From Cotesia glomerata (lineage: Eukaryota > Arthropoda > Insecta > Hymenoptera > Braconidae), in the NCBI RefSeq assembly GCF_020080835.1, contig NC_058167.1:15523403-15587402 (forward strand): a stretch of DNA of 64,000 nucleotides, in the 5' to 3' direction. Below, piece by piece: positions 36,139-47,889 of the stretch. Made by a program: the position numbers and the translations under genes. The notes under the pieces are model-generated. The model worked only from the letters and a program-made list of their open reading frames with translations, searched no databases and was not told the DNA's origin. Position 1 is the first letter of the stretch; every line of letters begins with the position of its first letter.

Positions 36139-38098
36139 TCAAACAATGAAAATAGTAATAACATATTGTTTATAGTTGGATTAAATTTAAATATCTAAAT
36201 ACAATTGGATAAAAGAAGCATCAGACAATGTGAGTTTAATTGGTGGGTGATAGCGTCTCTGTGTAACCCAGAAGACTCGTAACCATAAAGTGTCTTGGGG
36301 GGCAGTGGCAGGGGGGTCACAGTTGGCCAATTACTTTTGTAACTAAACTTTCGAGGGTAATAGACTAATTTTATTGCCCATACTGTACTGTACCAATAGT
36401 TTGTTTCGCTTTTTTATTTTTATTAAAATTTTTTTCAATTTTTTAGAGCCAATTGACTTGATAATTATTGTCTTTGTTATTATTTTATATTGATAAAATA
36501 AAAATAAAAATGAGTTTTTGGCTCGATTTCCGATTTCTTGGTGATGAAGCCTGACAAAAGTTATTTTATTTAGATTCTTATTTCAATGTCCAACGGCGAA
36601 AATACGATATTGGTAGTTAGATATATATTGAAACAGTGAATACGCAAAGGGCGGAAGTTTAATCACCCCGTAATTACCCAACAGACGATCGAATTGTGAC
36701 CCTTTATAAACACATGACGTTACGCGGCAAATACATGCATGAGCATGAGAAGTCAATGTTTCTCTCAGAGTAACAGTGTTAACTGATATCTATCAATATA
36801 TATATATGTATCTGCTATACAGAATGTTCAACAGTGCAACAGTATTACGCAACATTATCCAATCTAAATAGAAGGATGCACTACAGCATAATACTCATAT
36901 ATGTACTTATATGTATATTATAAACTGCAGGTGTACTCTCTACTTAGCGAATAACTATTTACTGTATTAACTATAATGAGAGTTTATATCCTGGATGTAG
37001 TATAGGGATGTTGGGATGTAGGGGTATATTACAAGAATACATTGACCCCTGGAGAGCTTGTAAGCTGTGGAAGAAAACCAATCCTATTGATCCTTTTGTT
37101 CTCACATTTTTCGATTTTTTATTTTCTTTTTCTATATCTTTCTTTATTTTTCCTATATCCGATTTATTCCTATTAGTTAGCTATTCCCCGTTAAAAGCTT
37201 TGTTTTGTAGGATAAAGTGTTAATGTTATTTTACGGTGACTGTTGTTAATTAAGCAACAGCTCATTAATTATTAAATCACGGTAATTGACAATTATCATT
37301 TTAGCTTCATTCTCTGAAATAATTGTTATTCACATTATAAATTTAAATAACACGCGTTACAATAGATAAATTTTATAACTTTTTTTTTTCATTTTCCAGA
37401 CAACTATCGATTGTTGAAAGCAGACTGGACGATGGTGCCATCTGTGAGAGGGTTGCTCAGGTTCCAGTTCTAATAATAATTTGCAGAGTGAGTTAAAGAC
37501 GTTTGAGAACAAAATAATCGAGAGGGTTTGTTTACTGTCCAATAATGCCGTATTATTTGTCATTGTGGTAATTTCTCCAGTGCACTGTTTATCTCTGGAT
37601 ATTTAACATTGTTAATCATCTATTCCAACAAGGTAATACTCATTCACCTATTTTTAATTTTTATCTCAACACTCGCATGGTGATGGTGAAAGTGTTTCCT
37701 TTTTCTTTTTTTTTTTTTTTTTTTTTTTTTTTTCCCCCTCATCGTTCAAGGTTACTATTATTTTAAATCATTACATTGATTTTTAATACATATATTTTTA
37801 ATTTAATTTATTAAGTTCATTCATCAATTCTAATTAAATAATCGAGTCGTTTTATAATTTGTTGAGTATTTTTACTACAAGTGCGTGGTAAAACAAAATT
37901 CTGTTTTACCATATGATAATTTAATATTTTTATCTATCAATGAATATATTATTTTCAAACTAATTTTTATCAGAGTTATTCGTGATGATAGAAAGCAAAA
38001 AAAATAATGTTTAAAATTTTCGAATGATAATTATTTAATATCATATCAAAATGTAATTGCAAGTTATGAAGGAACTGATAGTACTAACCATTGCACAA
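35166..38098. other. Non-coding region upstream of NXN
   Basis: This includes the NXN promoter region. Immediately upstream of the NXN ATG the sequence at 35220-35560 is noticeably GC-richer than the surroundings, as expected for a promoter or 5' untranslated region. Further on it is AT-rich with T-runs near 36111-36137 and 37707-37733. No ORF here shows a recognisable domain. Confidence 0.45.
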
Positions 38099-38171
38099 GA
38101 CCGTGTGGCCTAATGGATAAGGCGTCGGACTTCGGATCCGAAGATTGCAGGTTCGAGTCCTGTCACGGTCG
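38099..38171 (+). tRNA. tRNA-Arg (anticodon TCG)
   Basis: A complete cloverleaf of 73 bases including the discriminator G. The acceptor stem GACCGTG (38099-38105) pairs with CACGGTC (38164-38170). The D arm has GTGGCCTAATGGATAAGGC (internal A box), the anticodon loop is CTTCGGA giving anticodon TCG, and the T arm has GGTTCGAGTCC (B box). No intron. CCA is not encoded, as expected for a eukaryotic nuclear gene. A T-run follows at 38176-38182, which can serve as RNA polymerase III terminator. Confidence 0.96.
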
Positions 38172-39244
38172 AAATTTATTTTTTGTATTTATTTATTTTT
38201 AAATCAGAAACCATTTATAAAAGCGCAATTTGATTTATTTTTATTTTTAATTAATTACAATCACGGTAACGAAAGTAAATAATTAAAATTATCTTTGATT
38301 GTTTGGTAAATAACTTTGAAGTGATTTATGAATCATCCGACATAATATTAAGAAGATAGAATAGAGTAGTTAGTGAGAAAAAAAAATAATTTTATTTATT
38401 TTCAATATAAAGCATTGGAAAATTTTCTATTAAGAATGACTAAAAAAAGTTATTCTGAGAATAAAAAGCCCTCGTATATAATTTTCACAATTTATTCCAC
38501 CTGGACTGTACTCCCTTTGTTCGGACAATTCAGGTGAAATTTTTTATGTTATTCCCCTAGTAGTTTATTTTCAGTGCATATAGACACAACTTTAGTATTG
38601 CATGTACGAACAAAACTAAACGTTAAATTAACATAGTAAGCAATGTCGAGAGTAGATGTCCTTACTATATATACCTATATGTGTAATTTAAAAAAATATT
38701 TAACAATACGTATATACATATATTGAATTGATGGATACAACTTGTTACAACTTACAACGCATATAATAACATTGATACCCGCAACCCCGCAACCCCGCAA
38801 CCCGCAGGGTAAGTCGATAATGCAGTTAGCAACAGCTTTAATTTATTCGATGCTTAACATCATCATCCCCTCTTAGATTATACGACCACTGCACCCTTCT
38901 TTTTATTTTTTTTTATTTTATTTTAATAATAAGTATCTACAGTATATTGAGAACAGTCTAGAATATCACGCACGTGGTTTGCGGTTTACTTTCTAACGTA
39001 AAACTATACCTTGCATTGGATACTTTGAACTTGGACTGGTATGGCCGTAATACAGAATATGAATAAATTAAAAGACTTGCTAGCCCCCTTTGGCGCCACA
39101 CGCATCACAATACTCAAGACAGTTAAGTGTCATAAACCACCCTTTACGCATCCTTAAACCATACCAATTATTTCTATAAATATCAACGACAGACAGAAAT
39201 TTTTAATCTAATTATACATAGGAAACATTTATAAATATACGTGG

Positions 39245-39277
<33 letters not shown>

Positions 39278-39299
39278 AAATAAAATCACAACAAAAGAT
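38172..39299. other. Spacer between the two tRNA genes
   Basis: Mostly AT-rich with no credible ORF. It includes a short CCCCGCAA tandem repeat near 38783-38805 and a long poly(A) tract at about 39246-39275, just downstream (in transcript sense) of the tRNA-Tyr gene. Confidence 0.5.
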
Positions 39300-39395
39300 T
39301 CCTTCAAGCCGGATTTGAACCAGCGACCTATGGATTTCTACTCTTGATTATCATACAACTACAGTCCACCGCTCTACCAACTGAGCTATTGAAGG
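39300..39395 (-). tRNA. tRNA-Tyr (anticodon GTA) with intron
   Basis: Read on the minus strand the gene starts CCTTCAATAGCTCAG at 39395 and ends CTTGAAGG plus discriminator A at 39300. The acceptor stem CCTTCAA pairs with TTGAAGG. The A box is TAGCTCAGTTGGTAGAGC and the B box GGTTCAAATCC. The anticodon loop CTGTAG is interrupted after position 37 by a 23-base intron (39336-39358), leaving a 73-base mature tRNA. Nuclear tRNA-Tyr genes of animals usually carry an intron at exactly this place. In the transcript sense the downstream sequence at 39241-39280 is rich in T-runs that fit a polymerase III terminator. Confidence 0.95.
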
Positions 39396-42300
39396 CCACC
39401 GAGTACCAATCAAATTGATAGTTTTTATAAGCGGTTTCACGGTAATCCCACTGTTTAAAATTCATTTCGCGTATTATTCCAAATATTCCACTCTACTCAC
39501 ATCAACCGTAAGAAATATTTTATTTAAATAAGTCACATTACCAGCCCGCTAATAAATTTTTCAGTTTCTTTATAAATATGTTACCAGATTATCACTAATG
39601 CATAAAGTCTAAAGAGCCTGAATAGTTTTACTATATATAAGAATAATTTTTCGATAATAAGGATAATTAATTAATCCAATAAAATTAATAAAAAAATAAA
39701 AAAAAATAATGAGAGCCACTGAAAGTACGTCAGAGCCTGGTGGGTTGCGGTATAAACTATATAACAGTTAATCAGTATACTGTCACATCAAACTGTGTCT
39801 TGATTTCTATCATAAATTTAAGTTGGTTAAATTCAATCAATAAGTATGTCATGTGTCAAAAGACTGTTTTTATTATAACTTATAACAATAACAACAGTTT
39901 AATTTTAATTTAATTTTAATTTAATTTTAACGTATATTATATATCGTCACATAATCAATTAACTTTTGATAAAGTAGTTTTAGGCATTTAAATTTAACAA
40001 TAAATCTATTTGATACTGGTATATATAATAAGGCTTATAGAACAGGAAATGAAAGAGGAATCATTTTAATTAGTAATTCAATTGGTAAGACTCAATTTCC
40101 GGGTATTTTGTTCCCTTTCAATTTCAATAAACCTTACTATTACATGAATAGTAATTACTATATCGCTTCATTGTTTTCACATTATAATTTCATAGAATAA
40201 TAAACCAAAGGATTAGTATATTATAATATTAAATTTATAAAGATGAGGAGATTGTATTCTCTGGTGTTACATTTTAATTATTGATAACGTAGTATAGGTA
40301 CATCATCTCGATGTATGGTTTTATATACCAACACCTATATCCGATTTATTAATGTATTATACATCTCAACAAACTCCCAGCACGTTATCACTGTTCTATT
40401 GATACACTATGTTGACAACGACACAGTAGAGCTTTCGGTATGCTAAATGACGCTTATTCCTATTCGATAATATAAATACTCCTATACATTACTCCTCTCG
40501 TTTTTATTGTCATAAAATCCGCGCTCTCTTTCCTTTGTAGTAAACTATATTATACAGAAAATTTTTATTTTTATTAACTTTCCTCGGTTTAAACTTTCTG
40601 CAAATTTTCGTTTTTTTTTTATCCTGTTGTTGTCACTTATTTATAAATCTTTCTATTACTTAAATTTTTCATCAGAGCCACATTTATAAAATCATCTAAT
40701 TATATGTTTGAATAATAACGGGACTGTCAATGAAATTAATGACTCAATTTTTGATTTTAAATTTAATATATATAAATATATCAAAAGATCGTGAATAATC
40801 TTTATTTAAAATATGTATATTAGCAGCAATTGGTGCCCATTGAGAAGAACCGAGGTCATTAGTAACGCGAAATCAATATTTGTATATTTAAACATTATTG
40901 ATATTAAGAAGCACGAATTACTCTATTGATATATCACCACACACCAAGGTCATTTTAATAATTTCTCTGCGACATCTATCCATGTGAAAACAACATTCAA
41001 TTTTTTTGACTATCCCATAAGTATATATCATTTTTTGCCGATAATAACTAACTTTATGTTTTTAATTTTTTTATTTTTAAATTTTATTATTAAATGGGTG
41101 TGTACTGATCTGACCACTTGCTCTTTGGGTCAAACACACCCTCCAAATACACATTAAATTCGCGTGATATACCGTAACAAAATCCTCCGAAAAAAGTTTA
41201 GTCATTATCTATTATATCAACACAACAATCGTAAGATATGTCAAGGATTTTGGGCAAGTCTTTTTTGTTATTATTTTTTTTTTCTCTCCATTTCCATTAG
41301 TTCTGTTTTGTATTAAATACTGACAGCAGAATATTGATGATTTTGCGGATTTTTTTTTTTATTAAAAAAAAATAATAAAAATTATATTGTGTGTTGTTGA
41401 TTGTTGATCTAGAATATTTGTAAATTTCTCATGCGTATCCGCATGAGACAAAACCATATACTTTATGCTTGTTGGAGGTGTTGACAGTGTTATTGTATTA
41501 TGGAATATGCACCAGTAGAGATAAGAGTGTAATACTCTTGGAAGGGTCACAGATATCTTTTAATTTTTCACAACAATTTTTAATACTCTTGAATAATAAT
41601 TATAATATATATTTTTATATACCTTTAAATTTAAACTACTAAATCGACAGCAATTGCTTAAACTTATTAACGAAATTTAGTTGGTATTAAGCTTTAGCAT
41701 ATTTCGCGATTCCCAGAGATTATTTTCGTCGGAGCTCGTTAATTTTAGAATCTCAAGAATCTTGATGCGTTTACAGTGTAAGATACACTTTTATAGGAAT
41801 ATATTATTATTATTATCATTATACATTACAATAAGATATTTAATTCGTTAGTTTTTTTTTTTTTTTATCCATATTAGAATCATTTAATGTCAAATATCTC
41901 ATTGATATAAAATTATTTTGCTTTTCTGCAGTATGACGTCATGTATTACAGCGCCACGTGTTGTTAGTTAGATATAATATATAATATATAGATATATTGA
42001 TAACAAGCTCTTTTATTTATACATATATTAATCTACAATAGAGCAAAATTTCCAGTCCGATGCTCAGCATCCTCGTGACGTCACGCTATCAATTTTCCTC
42101 TGTACACATTTTTATCTTTCCCTTTTCCCTCATCATCCGTATCGTCATTTGAAGTGACCTATTGTTTTTTTTTTTTTTTTTTTTTTTAAATACCAAATTG
42201 ATTGACATATATAGTTTCAAAAAAAAACTTTACCATACAATATTAAAGTTATTAACTTTTAATTAAAAATTTTTTCAATGTAACAAAATGTGCCTTTAAA

Positions 42301-43868
42301 CTGTTAATTGATTAAAAAAGTCTTACATAAATAATAGGGGGCAAGTTTATTGCTCTTTTGGTATACGTATAAATACATATACAATATTCACAACAACAAA
42401 TATCAAGGATCAAAACTCGTTGTTGGTCTAGATTTATTGTATGTATGCATAGTTCAAAGTATCGAGTGTGGGTTAAATGAATAACCGCATTATAGCATAT
42501 GTACGACCTTAACGATCTCTCTTTGTGGACAAATCTATTTTATCACCACTATTCTATGCCGTCCTGATTTGATACTCATACAGACATAAATTTTGTAAAA
42601 TTTATAAAATAACAATCTTAAATTAAATTAATAAATTCACAATGGAATAGTCAAATTGATTGAAAACTCTGACAGTTAATTTATTATTTTTTTCCCCATT
42701 AAAATTGACTAATAGAGTAAAGGCTGATGTTAATCTATTTTTTGGCCCGAGTTCAGAAAAAAATTAAAATATCTTTAAGAAACTCTTGTCGTAATATGAT
42801 AAATCACAAATTATTGTGTTGCATTGCTCGGAATTTAATTAAAAAGATAAAGTTAGTGTCGAGTTTCTCAGTAAATATTAATTAAATGCCCTTGAATAAT
42901 AATTATTGTTACGCATGTTGCTTGTTAACAATTGGTATTAATAATTAAATGATTAAATTTTATGATTAATCAAATGGTAACGACACATGTGAAATATATT
43001 TAAGATAATTATTATAAATAATTTAATAACGACATAAACAACATTAAAACTGGTTAATAGTCGTAAAAGCATAATATTAATGATCCCATGCAGTGTGTAG
43101 AGTAAAGAGCGTAGACCAAGAAGTGTCAGATAGATAATGCTTTGCATACTTATACGTTTAGTTGAATATATTTTATATAAGATATATGTATAAGGTATGG
43201 TAAACTAAACCACGTGCCACAGGGCACAGATAGAAGAGAATCATTGAGAATGACATATTCCGGTATACGTGATTAAAATTATTACGTGGTTAATTATTTA
43301 TTTATTCCATTAGTCTAACATTCATTTTTTCTTCTTAAGTTATAAAAATAATTATCTAACGATTATTGTTCGCTATTACACGATCAAGGACATCAGAGAA
43401 ATTTTTTGATCGCTTAAGTTAAATGATCCGTTATGAAGACCATTTTATCCTTGAGTTTCAGGAAAATCGGTGGAAATTGAGCATGAGGCTATTCTACTCT
43501 ATCATTCTTCTTTCAAGTAGTCACTTTTTTTTTTTTTTTTTTTTTTTAAATAAAATAGAAAATAAATCACTCATCTCTTTTTATTGCAATCAACTTTTTG
43601 AAATTAATTTCTTTTATTTTTTGATAAATTTTGAGATTTTCTCTATGAATTGATTTTCGTCAACGTTCGACGTAGGTAAATTCTATATAAATAGTTGTAG
43701 TCCACAGAGTTGGGTGTATCCTTTTTCTTTTTTTTTTTTTTTCTTGTTCTTTATAGCTGATATATACTAACACGTTATGTTGTAGTTATAAATATATGTA
43801 CATTGTACACTCTAAAGTCATATAAGTAGTAGGTTGTGTCTATGTTCTATATGTAAAATAATGCACGA
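39396..43868. other. Long non-coding stretch
   Basis: AT-rich with homopolymer T/A runs (for example near 41850 and 42165) and many short TA repeats. No ORF above background, no tRNA and no long inverted repeat was recognised. Confidence 0.5.
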
Positions 43869-43985
43869 AGACGACTATGACTACGACGACGACGACGACG
43901 ACAACAACGACAACGACGACGACGACGACGACGATGATGACGACGACTACGACTACGACGACGACGACGACGACGCAGACGCGAC
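43869..43985. repeat. Imperfect (GAC)n trinucleotide tract
   Basis: About 115 bases built mainly of GAC/GAT/TAC/AAC triplets. It produces repetitive ORFs in three frames (poly-Asp, poly-Thr and, on the minus strand, poly-Val), which is why none is called as a gene. The sequence just after it (43986-44110) is unusually GC-rich. Confidence 0.85.
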
Positions 43986-46900
43986 AGCAAAAGCCCTCGC
44001 TTGCCAGCAGCTCACAGTCTGGCGTCGCTGGTCGACGTAAGCGGAACAAACCGGCATTAACTTTAAATAATAGATTCACGAGGGTGACCTCGTCCTCGAC
44101 CCTCCAATTGTCACTCTGACTTAGTCCTGACACCTGTTCTCACTTTAGTGTCATTTAGAGCCTCAACTGTTAATTTATTATTTTTATAAAATAATATAAT
44201 AAAGTTATTGGTTATTGTAAGTGATAACTCGAGTGAATAAATATTTATTTTTTTTATTTAATTCAATATTTATTTAGTGTGATTCAACTATATAATAGTA
44301 TTTAATTTTGAATGAATGAATAAAATAAAATAAAATAATTAATAATCGAGGACCGGAAACCTTTGTGAAGAGAATTGAAATAAGTTGGGACATGGCGCCG
44401 TTTCCTGCAGCAGTTCCAGTGCCGTACCAGGTCGTTGATTCCACCACGTGAATAATTATTTATCATTAATATATCAGATTGGAAGTAATCAACTGATGAC
44501 TGACGGCTTTTATCTAATCTATTATTTCTTCTTCTTCTTCTTTGAGTTTTTGTTTTTGTGATTTATTTTGTGGTAATAATGGAGACCCAGGGATATTTTG
44601 TCAATAACTATCGTAATAATAACAATACCAACAATTATTATTACTTAGTAATTATATAGTACATTATTGTTTTAAATAAAATAGTGAAGTTTAAAGTGAT
44701 AATAATAATAATAGATAGTTTTTCTGTGAAAAATGGTTGCGTTTTTATAACAATTAAATGGGAAATTTGAATCCTGTTAAAAATGTGAGTTTTATAATAA
44801 TATTTTTTTATTATTGTAAAAAATTGATGACTCCAAGTTTATTGAATCTTATTAATATTTGTTTTAGATTATTAATTAATTAAAAATAGAATGATATTAA
44901 TTAATAGTAAAGGTAAATTAGAGTGAATTTGGCTCTGAGTAAAATCTAGTGATCCTGATGTTTCACCTGGAGAAATTCCAGCTCGGTCGGTCGGTCGGTC
45001 ACATTACCAAGTAGCGATGAAAATTCCCCAAAGTTGTTATGTGAGCACCCGGCTGCCGCCTGCAACCCGTAAAATCGATTCTAGATTTGGAAACTATAAA
45101 AAATTAAAATTTATTAATTGTTAAATATTTAAAAATGACATCAGTTTTTTTTTTTTTTTTTTTTTTTAAATTTAATAACAGATAAACGTATGAAAGATAA
45201 TTCTAACGGTGTATGAGATTAAAATAAAAAAATAATTGGCTGGTATTTGCTGTTGCTATAAGATTAGAGAAAAATTAAATAATAAATAAACTAATAATTA
45301 CAAACAATGAAAGTGGGTATCAAAGTGAAATATTAAACGTTACGATATAAGATATAAGATATAGGATATGGTATATGAAATGTGAGGGCTTGTATCCTTA
45401 TTATGAATCAAGATCCAAAATAATAACACAACATTTCATCCTATCCATCCATCCGTCTTTTAAAATGATTAATTAGATTACAATATTATTATTGTTATGA
45501 TAAGTAATAACACTCGAGATTGTTATCTTATTGAGATTAAAAATATAATTTTCAAGTGTTGCGTATGGGTGATGTTATCTATATATTTGTTCGTAAGTAG
45601 GTGGATTAATTGAGAATTCATTATAGTAGTAGCTATAGTGGTTATAGGTTATAAGGGAGAATGAACAATAAAAATAGGCCCGCGTGGACTTTAACGATCA
45701 AGTAGTAAAAGCATTCGCTTGGCCAGACAGCTTGGCGTCCAATCATTTCACTTAACTTTATCTATCTATCTATCTATCATATGTACATATTCTCTTTTAC
45801 TTTATTTTTTATTTTTTTTTATTTTTATCAATATTGCACCAACTCTAACCCAGAATTCTTTTATCAATATATCTCAATATTTATTTTATTTTATCTCATT
45901 ATTATTATAAAAATAAAAATTAGTCCGTTAACTTTCAAGACAGTTTAATTATTTACTGTCAATTATAATACAGCTGATTAAATTTTTTAAATTTAATAAT
46001 TGTAATTAATGGTGATTATGATTTTAAATTAAAATTTGGTACTCGAAAGGAGAAACAGAAAAAAAAAAAAATAGAGAAGATAAAAAAAAAAAAGCGCAAC
46101 GTGTCACGTAGTCCCATCATCTTGAGGTCACAAGTATGCGGAACGTGATTAAGATGAAAGTGAAAAAAAATGATAGTTAGCATTCAGACTGTTCCAAAGA
46201 TATATATATCTTTGGTACCTTTATCAAGACAGTAAACCTACGGTGAAACGTATCGGCTAGGTAATAGAAATTTGATATTAATACATGTGTACGGGTTCGA
46301 CAAATGATAAAACGCTAAATTATTGGATTTAACTCTATAGACGGTCTATAATACTTGTATTGTAACTGGTCTCATTATAAAATATAGTCAACTAAAGGTA
46401 GTGGGAGTGGTTGAGTTGAGGGGTTTCAGGGGTTACAAGGGAGTTAAGGGGGTGTAGCGATGAACGCGCGCGAAAAATACGCTCAGCGCTCAAAGCTCGA
46501 CTACGCTCGACGGTCGATACTCTACTTGCAGCACATGAGCCAAGTGTAACCTCTATTGCTTGTAATATAAGGTACTTTTTAATTTTTAAGTATCCTCCTA
46601 TCCTTTTTATTATTTCATTTTCAGTCAAGCACTTTGGCAATTAAATTTATGTTTCATTTTATCAATTAAACATATTTAATATTCAATAAAAAAAGTAATA
46701 AACAACCAAAGAAAGGTAATAGAGCAAGGTAATAATAATAGTTGTTGCTAAATGTAACTAAAATCGATGATTTAGTTGTAAAACTATGGAGGGTGAATTT
46801 ATAAACTTATTCACTATACTGACAGTATTTATAGAGAGGGTCAGGTCAGCCACCCTATTTTCCTTTTATTCGATTTATAAAACAACAAAAAATCTTGTTT

Positions 46901-47158
46901 AGTTATTTTATTTTTATCACACTTTTAACAATTTATTTAATAGTAATAATAATAATATTATTATTATTAATTAATTAGAATGATTATTAGTAGTTAACAT
47001 TAGTTTGTTAATTGCTCTGCAAATTCAAGAACGCGTCAATTCAAGTCAAGTGCAGTTTAAAGAGTTGAAAAGAAATAAAATGAGAGAGAAAAAAAGAGAC
47101 ACTTGAACAAATGATTTTTAAATGCAACTTTATAAAGTCTAACGGTTCAAATTAATTC

Positions 47159-47189
<31 letters not shown>

Positions 47190-47861
47190 TTTAGTGAATT
47201 AAAAAGGTAATCTTGTAATAGAATGATGAAAGAAAAAGAGACAAATGTTGACAACAAATGTGCAAACGACAACATAGTATTGATTGTCATGTGGTATTTT
47301 TCAACGACCCTGACGTGTCACAATGAAGGTCAAATTGTTACTAATCATCGATCTAAATAAATGTTTAATCGTGCTTAGCTTAATAAATATTACAATTTAC
47401 TAATTAATACATCACTAAAGAAACGACATAAAAAATAATATTTTTTTTAATCGACAGCCATTGATTTAGAAAAAAAAGTTAAACAGACTAACTTCTCATT
47501 ACGTATAAATATAATATTATCTGTTTTGACTGTACATACATTTATGAATCTGAGTTGAGATTTATATAATATATAATAGCAGAATATCAAATAGATTTAT
47601 TTATATTTTATTGTATAGGGATTAATTGTCTAAGTGATTCGAGAGGAGATTTGTATGGTATAGTTAAATTAGTAGACGAATCCGTATAAATTGGTTACCT
47701 GATGCATTTATTTATTTTTTTATTTTATTGGGGTCACAACCCCTCGTTTACGTTTTACTTTTATTTTTAGTTTTTATTTTATAAATTTTATTTTAATTAG
47801 TAACATTGTAATATTGTGTATGGAATTTAAATAATTAAAAATATTATTAAATTTGTTACAG
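43986..47861. other. Upstream region of the ABCA gene, possible 5' untranslated exons
   Basis: The ABCA first coding exon is preceded by a good splice acceptor (TTTGTTACAG ending at 47861), so at least one non-coding exon should lie upstream. Candidates are GC-richer patches at 43990-44160 and 44390-44450, and a strong donor (AAT then GTGAGT) at 44785. A second GC-rich patch lies at about 46440-46530. None of the ORFs in the stretch is convincing. Confidence 0.4.
46194..46215. repeat. Perfect 22-base palindrome
   Basis: CCAAAGATATA followed directly by TATATCTTTGG reads identically on both strands. TA-rich centre with GC-containing ends, in the region upstream of ABCA. Confidence 0.6.
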
Positions 47862-47889
47862 ATATTGAGATAAGAAAATACAGAACAGA

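Noticed and set aside
43834..44133. Long repetitive ORFs on both strands (poly-Asp, poly-Thr, poly-Val).
   Set aside because: They are produced by the (GAC)n tract in all frames and show no conserved domain.
46392..46640. An 82-codon minus-strand ORF with an Arg/Ser-rich middle.
   Set aside because: It spans a GC-rich patch, has no homologue I recognise and no splice or promoter support.
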